In this document: positions 15,824 through 25,052 of the stretch, one piece after another | How positions within the stretch are numbered: the stretch's first letter is position 1 | Layout: each line of letters opens with the position of its first letter | Assembly (NCBI RefSeq): GCF_017873215.1 | Contig: NZ_JAGGKA010000002.1 | Location: 186,001-250,000, forward strand | DNA: 64,000 nucleotides | Direction: 5' to 3' | DNA from: Clostridium tetanomorphum | GTDB lineage: Bacteria > Bacillota > Clostridia > Clostridiales > Clostridiaceae | Notes under the pieces: model-generated | Told to the model about the DNA's origin: nothing | What the model saw: the letters and a program-made list of their open reading frames with translations, nothing else | Database searches by the model: none | Translations under genes and position numbers: made by a program

Positions 15824-16933
15824 ATGAAAAGAAAGTTAATAGTATTTTTGACTTCTATTATGCTCATAATGGTATTTTTTATAGGATGTGCAAATAAAGA
15901 AAGTGAAAATATAAAGAAAGATGAACCAGTAAAAAAAAGTGAAGCATCTATTACTAAAGATATGGCGGGAAGGGAAATAAAATTACCAGAAAAAATAGAA
16001 AGAGTATATGCTACAAACCCAGCAGGAACTATTATTGTTTATACTTTAGTTCCAGATAAGCTTACAGGATGGAATGTTAAACTTGCAGAAGAGGAAAAGA
16101 AGTTTATGCCAGAAAAATATAGAAATCTTCCTGTTGTAGGAGGATGGTATGGAAAGGATACCACAGGAAATGCAGAAACTATATTAAAGGCTAAACCTGA
16201 CATTATAATTCATGTTGCTTCAATTAATGATAAGGAAAAATCTACAGCAGATAGAATACAACAACAGTTGAATGTACCTGTTATAATGGCAGACACTAGT
16301 TTGTTAAATTCTGATAAAACTTATGAATTCTTAGGTAAAATACTTAAGGAAGAAGAGAAAGCTAAAAAATTAGGAGACTATTGCAAAAAAACTATAAATG
16401 ATGTTAAAGATAAAGTAAGTAAGATAGGACAGGATAAAAGAGTAAAAGTATATTACGCAGAAGGACTAAATGGACTTCAAACTGAACCAAAAGGATCTGT
16501 AAGAAATGAAGTGCTAGATATTGCAGGAGGGGAAAATGTAATCAAATCTGCAACAAATAAAAGCAGTTATGGAAATAGTAAAATATCATTAGAACAGCTT
16601 ATAGCTCTTAATCCAGAAGTTATCATAACAAGAGCAAGTATAAATGATGGAAAAATAAATAGTGCTTATGATAATATAATAAAAAATAAAGACTGGCAGA
16701 GTATAAAAGCGATTAAAGATAAAAGAGTATATCAAATACCACAGGTCCCATTTAACTGGTTTGATAGACCACCTTCTGTAAATAGAGTCATTGGAATTAA
16801 GTGGATATATGGACTTTTATATGAAAATTCAGCTATGAATATTGGTAAGGAAGTGAAAGAATTCTATAAAGAATTTTATCATTATGAACTTACAGACAAA
16901 GAGGTAGAAGAGATTTTAAATAAAGCTAAGTAA
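15824..16933 (+). CDS. substrate-binding lipoprotein of the FecB/BtuF type
   Basis: A 369-residue lipoprotein: signal sequence ending VFFIGC with the lipobox cysteine at about residue 22, then a charged linker and a periplasmic-binding-type fold (TKDMAGREIKLPEKIERVYA, typical of the TroA-like family). It would catch the ligand outside the membrane for the permease and ATPase just upstream (13-base gap, ribosome binding site GGAGG). Interrupted only by the linker, it has two lobes with a predicted connecting helix. The substrate is not evident; the operon suggests molybdate or tungstate, but iron chelates are the commonest annotation for the family. Confidence 0.87.
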   Translation: MKRKLIVFLTSIMLIMVFFIGCANKESENIKKDEPVKKSEASITKDMAGREIKLPEKIERVYATNPAGTIIVYTLVPDKLTGWNVKLAEEEKKFMPEKYRNLPVVGGWYGKDTTGNAETILKAKPDIIIHVASINDKEKSTADRIQQQLNVPVIMADTSLLNSDKTYEFLGKILKEEEKAKKLGDYCKKTINDVKDKVSKIGQDKRVKVYYAEGLNGLQTEPKGSVRNEVLDIAGGENVIKSATNKSSYGNSKISLEQLIALNPEVIITRASINDGKINSAYDNIIKNKDWQSIKAIKDKRVYQIPQVPFNWFDRPPSVNRVIGIKWIYGLLYENSAMNIGKEVKEFYKEFYHYELTDKEVEEILNKAK

Positions 16934-16948
16934 ATTATTGAATATAGT

Positions 16949-16999
16949 AAAAAGGCAAAAGTAATAAGGTGTAAATTTCCTATTAACTTTTGCCTTTTA
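16949..16999 (+). terminator. terminator of the molybdenum-hydroxylase maturation/transport operon
   Basis: 13-bp stem AAAAGGCAAAAGT (16950-16962) / ACTTTTGCCTTTT (16986-16998), extended inward by a near-match, with A- and T-rich edges allowing action in both directions. Confidence 0.88.
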
Positions 17000-17066
17000 T
17001 TTGTAACTAAATTATAGAAATATGTTATAATTAACGATATGATGAATTGCTCAGGAGGTATTAGAA

Positions 17067-17528
17067 ATGAATGAATCAAACAGAAAAAAAGTCATAGCTG
17101 TAGTAGTAGCCGTTATTGTAATAATAGGAGGTGCATTGTATTTTAACAAAGGAAGTAAAAATATAAGTTCAAATGGTTCAAATAAAAACAATACAGAATC
17201 AGTTAATAATTCAAATAATAATACTGAAGAGAAAAAACAATTAACAAAAGAAGAAAAAGAACAAGAAGAAAAAAATAAAATTGTGCAGAATGAAGATTTA
17301 ACTAAGAAAATAAAGAATGAAAAGCTATTATTAGACGGTCAAGTATATATACAAAATGATATAGTTAATTGTACTATGGTAGCTAAAAAAGATGTAAATC
17401 CAGAAGAAGTTAAAAAACTTGCTCAGGATTATAGTAAAAAATTAAGTGCACAATTTAAAGGTAAAAAAATAAATGTACAGGCAGTGCAGAATAGAAAGAG
17501 TATAGCAGATATCACTATTAATAAATAA
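17067..17528 (+). CDS. membrane-anchored hypothetical protein with asparagine-rich linker
   Basis: A 153-residue protein I do not recognise. Residues 10-27 form a single hydrophobic segment (IAVVVAVIVIIGGALYF), then comes a low-complexity Asn/Ser/Lys/Glu region to about residue 78, and a folded-looking domain of 75 residues rich in alternating hydrophobics (LDGQVYIQNDIVNCTMVAKKD). Orientation of the anchor suggests the domain is outside the cell. It is transcribed alone, with a strong CAGGAGGT ribosome binding site and its own terminator. Confidence 0.75.
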   Translation: MNESNRKKVIAVVVAVIVIIGGALYFNKGSKNISSNGSNKNNTESVNNSNNNTEEKKQLTKEEKEQEEKNKIVQNEDLTKKIKNEKLLLDGQVYIQNDIVNCTMVAKKDVNPEEVKKLAQDYSKKLSAQFKGKKINVQAVQNRKSIADITINK

Positions 17529-17546
17529 TTTGGTAATAATGAAAAG

Positions 17547-17585
17547 ATCACTATCAACGTGTTAAAAGTTTGATGGTGATTTTTA
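17547..17585 (+). terminator. terminator after the asparagine-rich anchored protein
   Basis: Stem ATCACTATCAA (17547-17557) / TTGATGGTGAT (17570-17580) with one wobble pair and a TTTTT tail. Confidence 0.85.
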
Positions 17586-17723
17586 TGTACAAATTAACTA
17601 TGGATTACTTTCTATTAATATGGTATAATATCGAATGTTTATGCTTAGAAATTTAATTACATTTATTTAAATTAGATGAGAAGAAATTAGTAAAATGTTG
17701 AATGGAAGGAATAGTAAGTCTAG

Positions 17724-19355
<1,632 letters not shown>

Positions 19356-19391
19356 TATGAGCTAAATACATTTAAATACAGGATTTTGATT

Positions 19392-19455
19392 TTATCCCAT
19401 GACTATATTTGTAGCATTTTAAATAGAAATGTTATAAAACAAGGTCATGGGATAA
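19392..19455. other. long-loop hairpin between convergent genes
   Basis: Perfect 12-bp inverted repeat TTATCCCATGAC (19392-19403) / GTCATGGGATAA (19444-19455) around 40 bases, between ykpA and the convergent regulator gene. It may terminate both, though T-runs are poor. Confidence 0.5.
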
Positions 19456-19473
19456 TTCAATTAAATACAAAAA

Positions 19474-19899
19474 TTATGATATTAAGTTTTTTTCTTCATC
19501 AGTTCTATTTTGAAAGTTCATCTTTTCATTTAAAACTTTATATATAGTTGAGTCACTTATTTTTAATTTTACATCAAAAGTTTTAGCATAACCTGTCCCC
19601 CATTCGAATATTGAATAAAGAATTGGGAGAAGAGTTCTTCCACAGTTAGTTAAGCTATATTCCACTTTAAGAGGTTTTTCATAGTAAATTTTTTTATTAA
19701 TAAGATCTAATTGAATCAATTCTTTTAATTCACGACTAAGTACTTTTTCACTTATTCCATCTAAATATTTTTTTAGTTGACCAAATCTAATTTTCTCATT
19801 TCTCAAATACCAAAGTATCATTAGTTTCCATTTTCCGCTTAATATTTCAGAGGTAAGTTCTACGCCACAGGTGTAAAGTTCTTTTTTTGTTTTTATCAT
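19474..19899 (-). CDS. HxlR-family transcriptional regulator
   Basis: A 141-residue winged-helix regulator of the HxlR type: the family opening CGVELTSEILSGKWKLMILWYL, recognition region FGQLKKYLDGISEKVLSRELKEL and wing VEYSLTNCGRTLLPIL are all visible. Members often sense redox or aldehydes through the N-terminal cysteine; Cys11 is present here. It is divergent from the acyl-CoA genes across about 270 bases and is the obvious candidate for their control, an inference from position. AGGAGG precedes the start by 9 bases. Confidence 0.88.
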   Translation of the reverse strand: MIKTKKELYTCGVELTSEILSGKWKLMILWYLRNEKIRFGQLKKYLDGISEKVLSRELKELIQLDLINKKIYYEKPLKVEYSLTNCGRTLLPILYSIFEWGTGYAKTFDVKLKISDSTIYKVLNEKMNFQNRTDEEKNLIS

Positions 19900-20020
19900 A
19901 ATAGATCAGCCTCCTATGAAATTATATATTTTAGACATGATTATATAAATGGGAGTATATGACAAAAAAGTAACTACTTGTTGAATGATGTATTGTATAG
20001 TAATATTATAATATAAGATC

Positions 20021-20096
20021 AATATATAATCAAAATATACAATTAAATATATTAAGATATTATATAAATGTAATCATAATAATTAAATTTTAAATA
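20021..20096. promoter_or_regulatory. AT-rich element shared with the iol promoter region
   Basis: ATATAATCAAAATAT (20024-20038) followed by ATTAAATATA and further on TAATCATAATAATT; the same 15-mer followed by ATTAAATATA and TAATCATAATTAT occurs at 24974-25010 upstream of the iol operon. It lies between the HxlR gene and the enoyl-CoA hydratase gene. It may be a common regulator site; AT-richness makes chance similarity possible. Confidence 0.3.
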
Positions 20097-20168
20097 TATA
20101 ATTAATCAAAAGTTAAATTAGACTTGCTTAAAATGCAGGTTTTAATATTATACATGGGAGTATTGATT

Positions 20169-20945
20169 ATGGAAAATTTAATTGTAAAAGTGGAGGAAGG
20201 GATAGCTGAAATTACTATTGACAGACCTAAAGCTTTAAATGCTTTAAATAGTGAAAATTTAAAAGAATTAGCAGTAGTAATAAAGCAGATATCAGAGAAT
20301 AAGGATGTTAAGGTTTTGATAATAACAGGAGCAGGAAACAAAGCTTTTGTTGCAGGTGCAGATATAACTGAAATGAAAGATTCAAATGCAGTACAAGGAA
20401 GAGAACTAGCAAGACTTGCACAAAAAGTATTTTCGGATATAGAAAATATGCCACAGATTGTTATAGCTGCAGTTAATGGATATGCCTTAGGAGGAGGATG
20501 TGAACTTTCTATGGCATGTGATATAAGAGTTGCTTCCAGCAAAGCGAAATTTGGACAGCTAGAAGTTAATTTAGGAATAACCCCTGGTTTTGCGGGAACT
20601 CAAAGACTTCCAAGACTAGTTGGTAAAGGAATAGCAAAAGAACTTATAGTTACTACAGATATGATAGATGCAAAAGAAGCTTACCGCATAGGTCTTGTAA
20701 ATAAAATTTATGAACCAGAAGAATTAATGACAAAAGCAAAAGAAATGGCTAAAAAAATAATGAGTAAAGGAAGTTATGCTGTTAGTTTAGCAAAAGCTGC
20801 TATAAATAATGGAATGAATATGGATACTGAATCAGCTTATAACTATGAAGCAGACATATTTGGATTATGTTTTGCAACAGAAGATCAAAAAGAAGGTATG
20901 AAAGCTTTTGTAGAAAAAAGACAAGCTAATTTTAAAGGATGTTAG
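20169..20945 (+). CDS. crt: enoyl-CoA hydratase / 3-hydroxybutyryl-CoA dehydratase (crotonase)
   Basis: A 258-residue crotonase-fold enzyme. The oxyanion-hole segment AFVAGADITEM and the signature AAVNGYALGGGCELSMACDIRVAS are present, as is the catalytic glutamate region GQLEVNLGITPGFAGTQRLPR with both expected glutamates, so hydratase activity is likely. I start at ATG 20169, six bases after GGGAG; an upstream ATG at 20124 would add 15 residues without support. It would interconvert crotonyl-CoA and 3-hydroxybutyryl-CoA or a related short-chain pair. Next genes encode a CoA-transferase and an acyl-CoA dehydrogenase, but there is no thiolase or hydroxyacyl-CoA dehydrogenase here, so this is not the standard butyrate operon. 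Confidence 0.88.
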   Translation: MENLIVKVEEGIAEITIDRPKALNALNSENLKELAVVIKQISENKDVKVLIITGAGNKAFVAGADITEMKDSNAVQGRELARLAQKVFSDIENMPQIVIAAVNGYALGGGCELSMACDIRVASSKAKFGQLEVNLGITPGFAGTQRLPRLVGKGIAKELIVTTDMIDAKEAYRIGLVNKIYEPEELMTKAKEMAKKIMSKGSYAVSLAKAAINNGMNMDTESAYNYEADIFGLCFATEDQKEGMKAFVEKRQANFKGC

Positions 20946-20981
20946 TAAGTTAAATAAGTAAAAAGAAAGGGCTGATATGGG

Positions 20982-22538
20982 GTGAAACTCTTAAAAGCTT
21001 ATGAAGCTGTAAAGTTAGTGAAAGATGAGGATACTATTGTAACAGGTGGATTTGTAGGTAGTTGTTGTCCGGAAGCTCTTAGCGTTGCATTGGAAAAACG
21101 TTTTTTGGATACAGGTTGTCCTAAAAATTTAACTTTAGCTTATGCAGCAGCTCAAGGAAATGGAAAAGGAAAAGGAGCAGATCATTTTGCACATGAAGGT
21201 ATGATAAAAAGAGTTATAGGAGGACACTGGAATTTGTCACCTAAGTTAGGAAAGATGGCTATAGAAAATAAAATAGAAGCATATAATTTGCCACAAGGAA
21301 CAATTTCACAACTTTTTAGGGATATTGCAGGAAAAAGAATAGGAACTATAACTCATGTGGGATTAAATACTTTTGTAGATCCAAGAATACAAGGTGGAAA
21401 ACTAAATGAAGTGACAAAAGAAGACATTGTAAAGCTAATAAATATTGAAGGAAAAGAAAAGTTACTTTATAAAGCATTTCCTATAAATATATGTTTTATA
21501 AGAGGTTCTTTAGGTGATGAAAACGGAAATGTTACTTTGCAAAGAGAAGTTGCAACTCTTGAAGCTACTTCTATAGCGCAAGCTACTAAAAATAGTGGAG
21601 GAATTGTTATAGTTCAAGTAGAAAAGATAGTAGCTGCAGGAACACTTGATCCTCGTCTTGTAAAAATACCAGGAATATATGTAGATGGAATTGTAGTTGC
21701 CAATAGTGAAGAACATGAGCAGTCATTCGAATGTGAATATAACCCAGGAGCAACTGGGGAAATAAGAGTTCCTATAAATAGCATAGAAAAAGCTGAATTT
21801 AATGAAAGAAAAATAATATCAAGAAGAGCAGCTTTAGAACTTAAGCCAAATACTATTGTAAATTTAGGTATAGGAATTCCAGAGGTAATAGCATCAGTAG
21901 CTAATGAAGAGAATATTAGTGAATATATGACGCTAACAGTAGAGGCAGGAGCAGTAGGTGGAATACCTGAAGGGGGATTGGCTTTTGGAGCAGCGATAAA
22001 TCCTGAAGCAATTTTAGACCAAGCTTATCAGTTTGATTTTTATGATGGGGGAGGTTTGGATTTAGCTTTTTTAGGATTAGCTCAAGCGGATAGAAACGGA
22101 AATATAAATGTAAGTAAGTTTGGACCGCGTATAGCAGGGTGCGGTGGATTTATAAATATAACCCAAAATGCTAAAAAGGTGTTTTTCTGTGGAACTTTTA
22201 CTGCAGGAGGATTAAACATAGAAATAAAAGACGGAAAATTGAAAATTTTAAAAGAAGGAAAGGTATCTAAGTTTGTAAAAGAGGTAGAACAGATAACCTT
22301 TAGTGGAAAGTATGCAAAGAAAATAAATCAACCTGTTATGTATATAACTGAAAGAGCAGTTTTTGAGTTAAGAGAAGATGGATTATATCTTACGGAAATA
22401 GCTCCAGGAATAGACTTAGAAAAAGATATATTAAGTTTAATGGAATTTGCACCTAAAATGGACGGAGAACCTGGAATCATGGATGAGCGTATCTTCTATA
22501 ATAAACCTATGGGATTGAAAAAATCAAGTCACTCTTAG
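20982..22538 (+). CDS. acyl-CoA:acetate / 3-ketoacid CoA-transferase, fused subunits
   Basis: A 518-residue family I CoA-transferase in which both half-enzymes are fused (YdiF-like). The first half carries VTGGFVGSCCPEALS and the second, from about residue 290, LGIGIPEVIASVANEENI with the catalytic glutamate in TVEAGAVGGIPEGGLAFG (E327 or nearby). It would move CoA between acetate and a short-chain or keto acid. GTG 20982 is the start that fits the family opening KAYEAVKLVKDEDTIVTG; the ribosome binding site AAAGG is 12 bases away, rather far. Thirty-six bases separate it from the hydratase gene. Confidence 0.87.
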   Translation: MKLLKAYEAVKLVKDEDTIVTGGFVGSCCPEALSVALEKRFLDTGCPKNLTLAYAAAQGNGKGKGADHFAHEGMIKRVIGGHWNLSPKLGKMAIENKIEAYNLPQGTISQLFRDIAGKRIGTITHVGLNTFVDPRIQGGKLNEVTKEDIVKLINIEGKEKLLYKAFPINICFIRGSLGDENGNVTLQREVATLEATSIAQATKNSGGIVIVQVEKIVAAGTLDPRLVKIPGIYVDGIVVANSEEHEQSFECEYNPGATGEIRVPINSIEKAEFNERKIISRRAALELKPNTIVNLGIGIPEVIASVANEENISEYMTLTVEAGAVGGIPEGGLAFGAAINPEAILDQAYQFDFYDGGGLDLAFLGLAQADRNGNINVSKFGPRIAGCGGFINITQNAKKVFFCGTFTAGGLNIEIKDGKLKILKEGKVSKFVKEVEQITFSGKYAKKINQPVMYITERAVFELREDGLYLTEIAPGIDLEKDILSLMEFAPKMDGEPGIMDERIFYNKPMGLKKSSHS

Positions 22539-22624
22539 TCTTAGCTACAATTTATTTGTACAGGGTAGTTAACCTACAGAATGTGATTATATAAATATTG
22601 GAATTTAAAAGGGAGGAAATATAT

Positions 22625-23764
22625 ATGGATTTTAATCTATCAAAGCAACAAGAAATGATAAGAAATATGGTAAGAGATTTTGCTGAACAGGAGCTTAGAC
22701 CTATAGCTATAGAAAATGATGAAAATAGTGAATTTCCAGTACAAGCTTATAAAAAGATGGGAGATATGGGACTTATAGGACTTCCATACCCAAAGGAGTA
22801 TGGTGGAACAGATGGAGATTATCTATCTTATATCTTAGCTGTTGAGGAAATATCAAAAGTACATGGTTCAGTTGGAATTTCATATTCAGTAACTACCTCA
22901 CTTTGTGCAGGAGCTATATTTAACTATGCATCTGAAGAACAGAAGAAAAAATACCTTCCAGATATACTTTCAGGAAAGAAGTTTGGATCATTTGGATTAA
23001 CTGAGCCAAATGCAGGATCAGATGCAGGAAATGCTCAAACTATGGCTGTAAAAGAAGGGGATTATTATATATTAAATGGATCAAAATGTTTTATTACAAA
23101 TGGTCCTTTATCAGATACCTTTGTAGTATTTGCTGTAACAGACCAAAGTAAAGGACCTAAGGGTGTATCAGCTTTTATAGTAGAAAAGGAGTTTGAAGGA
23201 TTTTCTATAGGAAAAATTGAGAATAAATGTGGAATAAGGTCAGCCCAAGTATCTGAGCTTATCTTTAAAGACTGTAAGGTTCCTGTTGAGAATTTAATGG
23301 GAGAGGAAGGAAAAGGTTTAGGAATAGGATTAAGTACTCTAGATGGTGGAAGAATAGGAGTGGCAGCTCAGGGACTTGGAATAGCAGAAGGAGCTTTTGA
23401 AATAGCAAGACAATATATGAAAGAAAGAGTTCAATTTGGAAAGCCTATATATAAAAATCAATATTTAAGTTTTAAGATGGCAGAGTTAGATTTAGAAATT
23501 GAACAGGCAAAGTATATATTATATAAGGCTGCTCTTGATAAACAGGCAGGAAGACCATACTCAATTTCAGCAGCTAAAGCAAAACTTGCTTGCACAAATG
23601 CTGCTATGCACGTAACAGTGGAAGCAGTTCAAATGCTTGGTGGATATGGATACATGCGAGAATATAATGTTGAAAGAATGATGAGGGATGCCAAAATAAC
23701 ACAAATTTATGAAGGTACTAATGAAATACAAAAAATGATTATAGGTGGTAGTCTATTTAGATAA
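22625..23764 (+). CDS. short-chain acyl-CoA dehydrogenase
   Basis: A 379-residue flavoprotein dehydrogenase resembling butyryl-CoA dehydrogenase. Signature FGLTEPNAGSDAG is at about residue 121, the C-terminal QMLGGYGYMREYNVERMMRDAKITQIYEGTNEI region contains the catalytic glutamate in YEGTNE. ATG 22625 follows AGGGAGG by seven bases. No etfAB pair follows, so its electrons must go to an electron-transfer flavoprotein encoded elsewhere. Together with the two upstream genes it would activate a short acid, reduce or oxidise the enoyl bond and hydrate it. The likely substrate is a C4-C6 or branched acid; not determinable. Confidence 0.9.
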   Translation: MDFNLSKQQEMIRNMVRDFAEQELRPIAIENDENSEFPVQAYKKMGDMGLIGLPYPKEYGGTDGDYLSYILAVEEISKVHGSVGISYSVTTSLCAGAIFNYASEEQKKKYLPDILSGKKFGSFGLTEPNAGSDAGNAQTMAVKEGDYYILNGSKCFITNGPLSDTFVVFAVTDQSKGPKGVSAFIVEKEFEGFSIGKIENKCGIRSAQVSELIFKDCKVPVENLMGEEGKGLGIGLSTLDGGRIGVAAQGLGIAEGAFEIARQYMKERVQFGKPIYKNQYLSFKMAELDLEIEQAKYILYKAALDKQAGRPYSISAAKAKLACTNAAMHVTVEAVQMLGGYGYMREYNVERMMRDAKITQIYEGTNEIQKMIIGGSLFR

Positions 23765-23785
23765 TAGAATGTTCAATATAAACAA

Positions 23786-23894
23786 AGTTCTAAGCTTTAG
23801 AGGGAGTTTTTACTCCCTCTGAAGCTTAGAACTCGTTAGCCAGGAACGTAGCAGCTCTTTACTCTTACTTTGAAGAAGATGGGAGTATTAGAGC
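23786..23894 (+). ncRNA. unassigned two-hairpin structured element
   Basis: After the acyl-CoA dehydrogenase stop come two ordered foldings. P1 is a near-perfect 22-bp stem: AGTTCTAAGCTT and AGAGGGAGT (23786-23807) pair with 23812-23833 across a TTTT loop, with one T-G pair. After CGTTAGCCAGGAACGTAGCA (single-stranded) P2 pairs GCTCT and ACTC (23854-23864) with GAGT and AGAGC (23883-23894), with an inner CTT/AAG. P1 has no T-run after it, and a conventional terminator follows at 23910. Strand is uncertain. I recall similar strings between genes of related clostridia but cannot verify; it could be a repeat family or a small RNA. Confidence 0.45.
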
Positions 23895-23909
23895 AGGTAG
23901 TGATTGAAT

Positions 23910-23943
23910 AAAATCCTGTGCAATTAGATTGCACAGGATTTTG
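23910..23943. terminator. bidirectional terminator between acyl-CoA dehydrogenase and iol regulator
   Basis: Perfect 15-bp stem AAAATCCTGTGCAAT (23910-23924) / ATTGCACAGGATTTT (23928-23942) with a three-base loop; T-tails on both strands suit the convergent genes. Confidence 0.9.
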
Positions 23944-23978
23944 TATTAAGGTATTACCATATAACTAGTTTACATTAA

Positions 23979-24761
23979 TTATAAGCTACTATGTTCTTCT
24001 GGAACTATTAAATTAACATTGTTAGTATTAAAGTAATCAACAATGTCCTTTCTAGGCGTTTTATTTGTAATAAATACATCTATATCCTTTAAGTTACAAT
24101 AAGTCATTAGAGAAATTACTCCCAATTTTGAGTTATCTGCTAGTATTATAATTTCTTTACTTTTTTCTATAACAGCTGTTTTTATTTCATATTCAAAAGG
24201 AGAGGAATTGGTAACTCCCTTTTCTATAGTAACTCCTGTAGTAGCCATAAAACATTTAGAAATATTATAATTTCTTAGGAAATGTACTGCTTCAATACCA
24301 ATTAATGAATTAGTTTTTCTAAATAAAGACCCTCCAGTAGATAATATATTTAAATTTGTATATGGAAAAGATTTCACTATTGCATTCATATTGTTTGTTA
24401 TTATAGTTAAATTCTTTTTATCAGCTAAAAATGGTATCATGTGGATAGTAGTAGTTCCTGAATCTATAAAAATTATATCTCCGTCTTCAACTAATTTGCT
24501 AGCTTCTTTAGCTATAAGTTGTTTAGGAAGTTTGTTTGTTATTTCCCTTTGGCCAAAAGGAATAGTAGGCTTTTTATTGTTGTCATTTAAAGTAATACCT
24601 CCGTATATTTTTTTTATAATTCCTTTTTTTTCTAATTCTGCAATATCTCTTCTTATAGTGTTTTTAGAAACATCAAATAAAGAGCATAAAGTATCTATGG
24701 AAACATTCTCATGTTTTAGTACATAATTTTCTATTTCTTTTATTCTACTTTCTTTTAACAT
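23979..24761 (-). CDS. iolR: DeoR-family regulator, probable inositol-operon repressor
   Basis: A 260-residue DeoR/GlpR-type regulator. The N-terminal helix-turn-helix reads SIDTLCSLFDVSKNTIRRDIAELEKKGII (key part VSKNTIRRDIAELE), followed by the KIYGG wing. The sugar-phosphate-binding domain has DSGTTT near residue 101, ITNN, and ADNSKLG near 210. Known IolR repressors of this family respond to 2-deoxy-5-keto-gluconate 6-phosphate, the IolC product. It diverges from the iol operon with a 291-base intergenic region containing the promoter and candidate operators. The symbol rests on that position. Confidence 0.82.
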   Translation of the reverse strand: MLKESRIKEIENYVLKHENVSIDTLCSLFDVSKNTIRRDIAELEKKGIIKKIYGGITLNDNNKKPTIPFGQREITNKLPKQLIAKEASKLVEDGDIIFIDSGTTTIHMIPFLADKKNLTIITNNMNAIVKSFPYTNLNILSTGGSLFRKTNSLIGIEAVHFLRNYNISKCFMATTGVTIEKGVTNSSPFEYEIKTAVIEKSKEIIILADNSKLGVISLMTYCNLKDIDVFITNKTPRKDIVDYFNTNNVNLIVPEEHSSL

Positions 24762-24935
24762 TTATACCTCCAATAATATAATATTATTTCAAGATCATAA
24801 GAATTTCTGGCACATTGTAAAATTATTATATAATACAAGTTGTAATATTACAAGTAAAATATAATAAATGTCATCAATAATTAACAATAATATACCAAAA
24901 TGTATTCATAATATACATAAAAATACAAAACAATG

Positions 24936-24964
24936 TTGACAATGGGAAAAGCGTGTGATAAAAT
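24936..24964 (+). promoter_or_regulatory. sigma-A-type promoter of the iol operon
   Basis: TTGACA (24936-24941), 17-base spacer, TAAAAT (24959-24964). It lies 88 bases before the first start codon. An imperfect palindrome TGTAT-N7-ATACA (24901-24917) lies just upstream. Confidence 0.75.
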
Positions 24965-24971
24965 TTAACCA

Positions 24972-25004
24972 AAATATAATCAAAATATTAATTAAATATA
25001 ATCA
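24972..25004. promoter_or_regulatory. candidate regulator site: 22-bp-spaced direct repeat
   Basis: AAATATAATCA at 24972-24982 and again at 24994-25004, exactly 22 bases (two helical turns) apart, starting 7 bases after the -10 box. The position would suit repression by the adjacent DeoR-type protein. AT-rich sequence lowers certainty. Confidence 0.4.
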
Positions 25005-25052
25005 TAATTATATCACAATATGCATATATATATAGTGAATGGGAGGGATAAC

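Noticed and set aside
24946-24959. GGAAAAGCGTGTGA in the iol promoter as a cre site
   Set aside because: Too many mismatches to the consensus outside AAGCGT.
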